64,000 bases of DNA, taken from assembly GCA_019843655.1 (NCBI GenBank), contig JACDQD010000002.1, positions 506,585-570,584 of the forward strand. The letters are read 5' to 3'. The DNA comes from Lethocerus indicus (lineage: Eukaryota; Arthropoda; Insecta; Hemiptera; Belostomatidae). This document shows positions 56,195 through 64,000 of the stretch, piece by piece. The notes under the pieces are model-generated. The model was given only the letters and a program-made list of their open reading frames with translations, was not told the origin of the DNA and did no database searches. Position 1 is the first letter of the stretch, and every line of letters begins with the position of its first letter. Both the position numbers and the translations under genes were made by a program.

Positions 56195-59169
56195 TGTAAC
56201 CCCCCCCCCGGGTTACTACTGACATATCCAGCGTTTTTTTTGGCTACGAGAGATGTTTTTTTTCAATGCGTTTATATCGTAATCCGAACGAAATTTATCC
56301 ACAACCGTTTTCGACACTGACCTCCTCCTTTCACAGGGCGCATCACGTTCTGTGTGAGCTTGCGTTGCAATTACTGTTAAATTATTGGCCGTATTGCTAT
56401 ATTTCCCGAAATTTGACGCCATTTCAGTATTAACGGCCAGAGGAAACACACTGGACCAACTTGATGGGTCGAAATTATATGATTTAGGTATAAATCAGCC
56501 GAAGCTTTAGAAACTCTTTGATTCCAAGGGTTCTAGGTCTAATTAGGGCCGTCTGTCTAATCTCTTCTAAATTCTCCCGTTCTATTAGTAGATCAGTTGA
56601 ATTCTCAGAGTGTGACTTCTCGAAAGGGACGGAGGGGGGGGCCCTACTACTTGAATAGAACGATAACGAATTCACATGAAACAAACGTACGTAATTAGGT
56701 TTCAGAAACTGTTCCTCTTACAGGTCAAAGCATCGAAATCTCAGTTTATTAACGCTTCTTTTTAGCCCCGAACCTTTCGTATATTCCTGGCAACGTAACC
56801 CGATAACGCGTACGCGTACACAAAATATGCGGGATTCCTAAAAGCGATTAACATAAGGGTGTGAAATTGAATGGACGTCGGGGGGGAGAAATGCGAAACC
56901 GGTACCGGTCCCTCTTCCGGTCAACTCGGCGGAGGTTCCTAAAGGTAATTAAATATTACCAGTCCGTTTTTTTTTTTTTTTCGATTGCGGGGTCACCTGT
57001 GAAGTATTCACGGTAATGGTAAACCGAGCTCTGTGTTTAAGCTCGGCGGGCCCCGACGGAAATTCAATTTGACGATATACGATACGGACCGTGAATCGGT
57101 GCCCTGTCCGAAGGGCCGAACGAAATTAACGTAAAAAACACACAAAAAAAAAGCAATTTAGGGGGGTGGGGGCGTCCTGGAGAATTCCCCGAGGGTGTCC
57201 CGTCGATTACGAACTACCCACTGAATGAAAAGCGATGATTGTAAAATAATATCCATTTAATGCAGGGAAAATAGGAGGAAGGGCCCGCCACCGGCCCGGT
57301 ACAATATTTCGGGGAATATAATCAGGCCCCATTGGAGCCCTGTACATAAGTCACGTGCGATAAGTGCAATATATATTTATTTTTTTTCGGGATTTTCGGG
57401 AAGGTTTATAATAATTTGGAAGGGTAGGATTTATACCGGGAAGCCGCTAATTCTCGAACTGAAGGGACATTTAGGTCATTGTGGATTATTCTGTATTGTT
57501 TCAACTATTTCCTCAGATTAGCTTCGACGATTGGAAGAATTAGGGGGGGGGGGCATTAAACAATCTAGAATTTTTTTAATTGAAGTCTGTAGTGGAACTC
57601 TTTTATCGCCACCATTTCGGCGCTAATTGGAGACGGGATTTTTTTCTCAAATCCGTAAATTCATCCACGGGTTTTTTTTCCGCCTCTCGCCCAACCGCCC
57701 GGCGTTTCTTTACCCGCCCTCATCTTCCCTCCCGTTTTCTCTGATTTCGGTTATGAAAATAAACGAGCCCGGATGGAAATGGGAGCCCCAATGAATGCTG
57801 AAGCCGAAACCGCCTGATCCATATTTATAGGAAGTGGCTGGGGGGGGGGGGGGTTCCGTTCGGGTTTGGAAAAGCGCGCGGGCCGTCGGTCCCGCTTTTT
57901 AAACCTGTACTGAATTTTAATAGAGTGTTACGCTGTTTGTCATCTTTGTTATTGTACCTGCCTTCTCCGGTTTTAAGAGATATTAGCCCCGCCCCGCCCC
58001 CCACCCCACCCACGCTACCCGCCCTTTAGGACGACGTTAGGGCTGCGTTTGTGGTGGGGGGGTGGGGCTTAGGGTAGGAAACAAAACTGAAGCCCCCCAC
58101 CCTCCCCAACCAAAGCTGATTGCTCCGCTACGACGCTAAGCATGTTCAGCGAGGAACTTTGTTATTTATGAGGTCTACCGCAAATGCACACGCCTCTCTG
58201 ACGCAGCCCGGCCATTAACGGGACATTCGAAATTCAAACCGAACAGAGACGCGTACCGCCCGGTACACTCTTGTACCCCGAGGTGGGCCTATTTGAGATT
58301 CTCTAATATAGTAGGCCGTTTCAACGCCCCTGTTCAATATTGAAGGTTTCAACGTCCTCCGATTAATTTCCGATGTTTCGGCCGCAGACACTAATTTCAA
58401 TCTGCATCTCTCCAACTTTAAGATTTAGGACGAGTCCGTGACCTCGCCGAACAAAAAGACAAAAAAAAATTATATCTCAGACGTTCCTTGCAGACTCCTG
58501 AAGAGCAATTGGTCTTGGAATATCTGTAGTGGATTCTCAGTTTATCGGTCGATTGTTCACTCGTTTTGAGGGTTGGTGGGGGTGGGCGGGGGTGTTGGAG
58601 ATGCGCCTTATTGCTTATCCGAAGCGGAGGAGTCTTCAACCTCACGGGCCGAAAGGGAAGAATGCCCCGGGGGGGGGGGTGGTGAAGGGGTCTCTCTCTC
58701 TGTTTAATGGTCCTTGAATCGGATGCTGGAATAAGGGACGTTTCTGCTCCCTCCAGGGTCATATATCATGCAATAATGCCGGCGGTCGAGAGACACACAC
58801 GCGCGCAGGGAGGCGGAGGGGCGCCCACCCCTGTTTTCAAATCCGCCGCCGCCAACAAGAGACTGGGGGGGGGGGTTGAACGGAAAGGGATGCTTTTGAA
58901 GAATGAGTTATTTCTGAGCGTCCTCCCCCGGGACGGCCGGATGGTTGGGATCCGGGGGGGGGGGTTGTTTTCTTCCACAGGTTCACTACCAGCCGAGGAA
59001 TGAAGTATTTATAAACCAATACTTCATCGATCCCGTTCGCGAGGATCACGCTCATTTGGGGTGTTATTACCGAAAGTTACAATCGTAGTAAAGTTCCCAA
59101 TGTACCTTATGTTGTGGCCCGTAATGAGATTTTAAACTTTCCCCCTTCATTTGAAACTCGCCTATTTAT
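56195..59169. other. Non-coding stretch, no gene seen
   Basis: G-runs at 57543-57553, 57841-57854, 58669-58678, 58864-58874 and 58955-58964. The minus frame at 56216-56449 (TVVDKFRSDYDINALKKN) has a faint transposase-like look but is not secure. No gene is supported. Confidence 0.4.
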
Positions 59170-59388
59170 CGGTTCGGCAACTAAGTAATTGCGGATCCAG
59201 TGGCCAGACGGAGACGGGGCGTTATTTGTTGTATTTTTACGCACGTTTACGTCTTCAAACCAGTCGAGAGTATTCTGAAATGTTTATTACAACATGCCCC
59301 AACTATTCGCGTCGTGCGCACCACAAACTAAGGGCTCACAAACTCCCGAAGATGGAGAAGAATCCCCAATTATTTACTTGCCAACACA
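59170..59388. mobile_element. Mariner-type MITE, subfamily A (full-length)
   Basis: Left end CGGTTCGGCAACTAAGTAAT followed by TGCGGAT; right end GAATCCCCAATTATTTACTT followed by GCCAACA, its inverse. The inside reads GGGGCGTTATTTGTTGTATT, TTTACGCACGTTTACGTCTT, TATTCTGAAATGTTTATTAC. It is about 219 bp with no transposase. Confidence 0.85.
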
Positions 59389-59540
59389 ATAGTTACAAGC
59401 TGGACTAAGTGGCTTAAAAAAACCCAATATTTCGTCTAAACTGTACGAGAGATAAGCCGTTAAAACCAACAATCGTCATTCTTCCCTCCCTTTGCGTTAT
59501 TTATGTATTTATAAGAGAAATAGTAGGTAAATAAATATAC

Positions 59541-59752
59541 CTGTGTTGGCAACTAAATAATTGCGGATTCTTCTCATCTTTGGGTGTTTGCACCCTTCTC
59601 ACGTCGTGCATTTTTTGGGCGAATAGTTGGGGGCACGTAATAAACATTTCAGAATACTCTCTATATATATTTTGAAGATGTAAACGTGCGTAAAAATACA
59701 AATAACGCCCCATCTCCGTCTGGCGACGAAACCTGCAATGGACTTAGTTATT

Positions 59753-59755
<3 letters not shown>
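59541..59755. mobile_element. Mariner-type MITE, subfamily A (opposite orientation)
   Basis: Begins GTTGGCAACTAAATAATTGC; the inside is the reverse complement of 59170-59388 (AATAAACATTTCAGAATACT, GTGCGTAAAAATACAAATAA, CGCCCCATCTCCGTCTGGCG). The far end (TGCAATGGACTTAGTTATTT) is decayed and runs into an AT microsatellite. Confidence 0.85.

Positions 59756-59797
<42 letters not shown>
59753..59797. repeat. (AT)n microsatellite
   Basis: Starts at the decayed end of the MITE at 59541. Confidence 0.95.
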
Positions 59798-59801
<4 letters not shown>

Positions 59802-59892
59802 TGGGATTGAGTGACTGTGTAGAGGATAAGGGCGAAGGACGGGATGATGAGAAACCCGCCTCCAATATTGGGGATTCTCCTCCAGGTTACGG

Positions 59893-59895
<3 letters not shown>

Positions 59896-59932
<37 letters not shown>

Positions 59933-59933
59933 T

Positions 59934-59966
<33 letters not shown>

Positions 59967-59970
59967 TGTG
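59896..59970. repeat. (AT)n microsatellite with ATAC interruptions
   Basis: A pure (TA)n part (59896-59926) is followed by TATATACATA-type units. It is separated from the previous AT tract by 98 bp of ordinary sequence. Confidence 0.95.
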
Positions 59971-60294
59971 TGTGGTCTGAAATTAATTAGTTGCAGTCCC
60001 CTCTAATTGGCTGGTATCATCTTTGTACTAAGACGGGAATCTCCGCCGCGCTTTATCCCGAACCCGGCTAATCCGGACCAACCCGGATTTAGGTTTCCTT
60101 CGGGAATATACGAGAGCGAGGAGGTTTTTTTTAATTAATTCCGACCGTATTTAATTCGTAAAATATTTGTCCTTACAAATTGTCAGTCGGAATTTCGCTT
60201 TCGCCCAATCGACGGAATAGACGCGGAATTGAAGCGCAGAGAATTTCATGAAAATAACCGGGTTGTGGTAGAAATAATTCAAAATTTCTCTTAC
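59971..60294. other. Non-coding stretch
   Basis: No element seen. Its last part would be the intron following the candidate minus-strand exon. Confidence 0.35.
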
Positions 60295-60477
60295 TCGACA
60301 TTTATCCATCGACTGTTCAATGAGCGGTGTTGGTTTACAACTATTTTCTGACATGTTTTCGGTGCTTTCCTCAACATTTTTGTCTTCGGTATAATCAATT
60401 TCTGAACATTCAAACTGGGGAAGCCGTTCGTATTCCAAAATTTCATCGTATCCAGCACCTGCATCATTTTTCAACCC
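60295..60477 (-). CDS. Candidate minus-strand coding exon (183 nt, 61 codons)
   Basis: On the minus strand ATTATAG (to 60478) could be a 3' splice site and GTAAGA (60294-60289) a 5' splice site. The stretch between them is exactly 61 codons, phase 0 at both ends. It reads GLKNDAGAGYDEILEYERLP, an acidic segment with EIDYTEDKNVEEST, and ends SCKPTPLIEQSMDKCR. Composition is protein-like (acidic, no low complexity). The pyrimidine tract before the acceptor is weak. The frame continues past the donor for another 46 codons to a stop at 60151, so it may instead be an unspliced open frame, for example an acidic linker of a decayed Tigger/jerky-type transposase. No family is securely recognised. Confidence 0.32.
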
Positions 60478-61719
60478 CTATAATTCAACGAATGTTTGTC
60501 GTCTTTTGGACACTTCAAAATTTACGTTCTACGCGGAAATTGGTGCCAATTAGAGCGATGATTCGACGGGAATAAGAAAAGATACGAAATATTCCCGTCG
60601 CTGAATTCGGGGCCTCGAGCCAAATATTTAATAACTCCACCCCCACGGTTCGAAACCCGAATAAATTCGATGTCCCCGCAGTCGAATTCCCTCATGTTCG
60701 GCTTAGATTTCCATTTCTGAATAAATACCTGGCTATGTCCCGAGGCAATGGTTTGGGGGGGAGCGGGGTGGAGGGAGGATTCCACCCCTTAAGGAAAAGT
60801 ACGAACTCTCAAATAAAGAAATCGATTCTCACGTCTCTCTCTCTCTCTCTCTTTCCTATTTCTCTTTGTTGTTTTCCCCCCGACCGTTTTTCCGGTTTGA
60901 TTAATGGTGAAATTTTTACCGCGGGGGGCGGTTTGGGTGTGGAGTCGGGGGTGGTGGGGCCACAGACCTCCCTGATAAATGGTATAAACACTATAATTGG
61001 AAGTGATTAATGAGGCATTTGTCACGTGGCCGTCACCATTGTTTCGCACAACACCAAGAGGGCCCCCGCCGATTGTGATTTAGTTCCCCTTTTTTCGAGA
61101 TTTTCTCTGCGCCAAACAATCAAGATTGTGCCCAGCTTCTTCCACCCAGATTTAAGCCTAATTGTATATATTCCATTGGTGAATTCGCTTTGATTTATAG
61201 CTATTTTTCTAACCAATATAATAAGCAGAAAATACAACAAGGGGATGTAATCGCTCATATAATTAATGTAGCAATGATATTGTTCCACTCTCTAGAGGTA
61301 TAACTCTTCCATTTGAAGAGTAATGAAGTATTACTCAAGGTGGGAAATGTACTTGATATTCCTGTACTTTGAGAGTCCCAGAGGGAACGAACTGGCACGG
61401 AATATACGGCTCGATATAATAGAAAATTCTGGAAACAACGTCAGCGCGTAATTTATATTTACGTACGATTTACATGGGCACGTTTGGATGAAACGTTCGG
61501 CAGGGAACTCGTCAAATTCGGCACCCGAAAGGACGATGACGTCCAAATAAAGTCCGTAATCGATCGCCACAGTGCGACACGAGAGAGATAGCGGAGGGGC
61601 TAAAATTTATGCCATTAAGAAGATAATTTATTTGTTTTTATATTTTAAATAGCCACTATTTTTAAGGCAATTCAACCACGTAATAGCCCCCGTTATGTAT
61701 TAATTTATTTTTCCGAATA
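60478..61719. other. Non-coding stretch, no gene seen
   Basis: (CT)n at 60832-60852. The minus frame at 61331-61570 has ordinary composition but no family match. No gene is supported. Confidence 0.4.
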
Positions 61720-61836
61720 TTGGGCCGGCAACTAAGTCATTGCTGTTTCCGTCGCTAGATTGTGACGGGGCGTTATTTGTTGTATTTTTACGCACGTTTA
61801 CACACCCTCAAACCTATAGAATCTATTCTGTAATGT
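61720..61836. mobile_element. Mariner-type MITE, subfamily A, left half only
   Basis: TTGGGCCGGCAACTAAGTCA, TGACGGGGCGTTATTTGTTG, TATTTTTACGCACGTTTACA and TCTATTCTGTAATG match 59170-59290. The right half is missing. Confidence 0.75.
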
Positions 61837-64000
61837 GGTCGAGGATTCTCAAGCTCTGTTTGTATTAAGCTCTCGGCAAGTGATTTACCCAGATCGGCTC
61901 GCTCAGGCCTGCCAGATGTCGGCCTCTCCCCGCGCAAAGTAGCCCTCTCGATCGGAGCCCTTCAACAATGGGAGGGGAAGAAAAACCCTCCCCCTCCCCC
62001 TCACCCCCGACTACAACAATGATTTTAATCACGGACAAAAACATATCTGGCCCCCCCCCCCGCCGCTATATTAACTACGGTATTCATGGTGTAAAAAGCT
62101 TCATTCAGAAGGAAGCTTCGTCCCGCTTCCCTTATGTCACCTTCGCAGTAACGACCGTGACCAAAAGAAAAAAAAAAAAAAATGATCCTCTTTCCGGCCG
62201 ACGGTACAGCACAATTCGTTGTCCACAAGTCAATAACAATAATTTACGTTTTTTGTTAGTGTAACAATAAAAAAAAATAGCGACACTCCGAGAGGGATTG
62301 AGAAAGGGAGGGCGAAATTTCGCTGTAGGACCGATCCGGGTGTTTAGGATACCCGAACTTTGAATTCAGGAATGTACATTTTTTTACAAGTTACAATCAA
62401 ATTCAATATCGCCTGTTTGTTTATCAAAACTGCAATATTGGTGCAATGAGAGCAGTTGATACACCCTAAGTAAGTAGTTGGCCCTAATTTCGCTCGTCTA
62501 ATTCTGTCTCAAAGTTTAACGGCGGCTTAAACAGTACCGGATCAACTACTGAAGTCCGTGAAAAGCGGCTCCTCATTTTAAGTTGTGTTCTGGAAACGGA
62601 TCCTGACGTCGAAATAACGCAGCGACGGAGCAACTTGCAGTGTTGCAACGGTTTTCCGGAAATAAGTTAAACTGGAATCCCCTAATAAATATTTGTCGAT
62701 TTTTACAGCTATAATGACGACGTATAAAAATTTCTCGAGTTTATTCAATAGATTTAATAAAGTATAATAGTTTCAACTCCCAACGTAATTGCCCTCTGCA
62801 ACATTCAAAGCGATAGAAAATGTCTGTATCAGTTTAAATTTGTAATCTTTGAATTCTAATGTTTTAAGAAGGATTTGATTTTCCGTTTCCATTCTCCCGT
62901 TACGTCCCCGGTCCAGACCATTTGTCTTCAGTACCATTCGTCAGTAACCCGTTGCACTTTTCGTACAGAAGTGACACTGCTTCAGTGACGGCAGGTTCAC
63001 CGCCTAATATCCGTACGATTTATGATTTCTTGTTAATCCTCAGTTCGTCCAACGGTACCAATATAGGAGCTAGTGGTACCCAGCTAGAATATACGTCACT
63101 TTTTATCGTACTCCAGGGCCGCTGTTAAATCCAGCGCCGGCCCAGATATATCGTCCACCCCCAACCCCCAACCCCTAGAAGTGTGTGTGGAGGGTTTTCG
63201 TAAAAATCCCTTGTAGTAGAAACGACGTCTAGAAATGTATTATTAACGGCGGCCCAGTCGTGTGAAATACGAGATAAGTGTATATATATATATATACAGC
63301 CCCCGGGTCCTGGAAGTTGAACGGCCCGGAATCTCCGGATGTGTTTACTCTCGTTGGAAACAGGTGTCGAGAATGTAGTCGGGCCCTTTACGCCGTCTCT
63401 AAAGGGACAATTAAGGGAACATCTGTTGCCCCCCACCCCCTTTCCACGAGTTTTAACACATAATAATTCCGCCCCGGCTCCGGGTTAAAAGTATGCCCCC
63501 CCCCCGAGGCTCCCAGTACAGCTTCTTGTATAACTCAGTGTTGGGGACGGGCGGCCCCACCCTCCGATTCGGCCCCGGAGCGGCCGCCGTAATTAACAAA
63601 AGTCGGCGGCCCCAAACGAGCCCTTCATATTACTTCGTCCTCATCGACTAATGGCGGCCGTCACTCCGGGGGGGGGCCCCACACCGTGCAATATCGGACT
63701 GCACCCGATATTAATTGGCCCCGATGAATCTCCAGATAATTACCAACCTGCTTTGTACCCGCTAATTACTTAATTGGTGTGCGCGGAAGGCGCTGATAGT
63801 CAATCGGTCTTAGCCATTTTTGACAGTTCCAAATTGTCAACCCAACCCCAGTTGAAATATTCGATGTCTACACGAACTTAGCCCGAGGCTAAGTTCCCGA
63901 CCCGGCTCGGCGGTCGTAGCGTAATTTCTAATTCGAAAATTTCGATTAATTAGCCCCGCAACTAATTGGATAATTGAGAGCCAACTTCATCCGGTCGACC
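61837..64000. other. Non-coding stretch to the window end
   Basis: C-runs (62050-62061, 63495-63504), an A-run (62166-62181), a G-run (63668-63676) and a short (TA)n (63280-63297). No gene or recognised element. Confidence 0.45.

Noticed and set aside
56216..56449. Minus-strand frame with TVVDKFRSDYDINALKKN resembling a transposase helix-turn-helix
   Set aside because: The resemblance is limited to a few residues, and the nearby mariner-type end does not clearly belong with it.
60649..60659. GGTTCGAAACC resembles a polymerase III B-box
   Set aside because: No A-box at the usual distance upstream and no tail or terminator downstream; most likely chance.

Overview
The window looks like non-coding, repeat-rich DNA from an invertebrate animal, most likely an arthropod. 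Several points support this. There is no compact gene layout. Open frames are short and broken. CG dinucleotides are plentiful, so there is no vertebrate-type CpG depletion. Microsatellites and long G/C or A/T homopolymers are everywhere. The recognisable relics belong to families common in arthropods: a Jockey-clade LINE, Tc1/mariner families (including ends resembling the mellifera mariner subfamily), a Tigger/pogo transposase relic, and a small element with piggyBac-like TTAA ends. I cannot name the species, and no complete protein-coding gene, rRNA or tRNA is visible.

Layout. 0-5.5 kb: a foldback element (407-685), a Tigger-like transposase relic on the minus strand (2550-3075), a Jockey 3' fragment (4255-4590) and a second foldback (5331-5474). 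5.5-22 kb: mostly featureless, with a mariner-like end (9960), a Jockey tail (11274-11560, minus) beside a mariner-like relic with long inverted ends (11700-12134), a degenerate 35-bp repeat (17640-17915) and the best-preserved Jockey reverse-transcriptase tail (21590-22130). 23.5-26.3 kb: a mariner MITE, one copy of an inverted dispersed repeat, a 13-unit array of about 80 bp (25060-26029), and then a good candidate coding exon (26165-26237). 28-37.1 kb: a TTAA-flanked element inserted in an older TA-flanked MITE, a cluster of foldback elements (29650-32031), hairpins, and a second copy of the older MITE. 37-51.6 kb: foldback fragments, a dispersed repeat with copies near 40 and 45.4 kb, a Jockey tail (48660-48866), a candidate 35-nt microexon (49479-49513) followed directly by a MITE with a foldback nested in it, and a mariner-like C-terminal relic (51311-51575). 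53-64 kb: mariner-type MITEs, AT microsatellites and a candidate minus-strand exon (60295-60477).

Interpretation. The simplest reading is that much of the window is intron or intergenic DNA. The two plus-strand candidate exons (26165-26237 and 49479-49513) have matching reading phase (phase 0 to phase 0), so they could be neighbouring exons of one gene separated by about 23 kb. Their protein family is not recognised. The most informative content is the record of nested insertions and a high-copy foldback family whose arms carry a YY1/Pho-like core motif.
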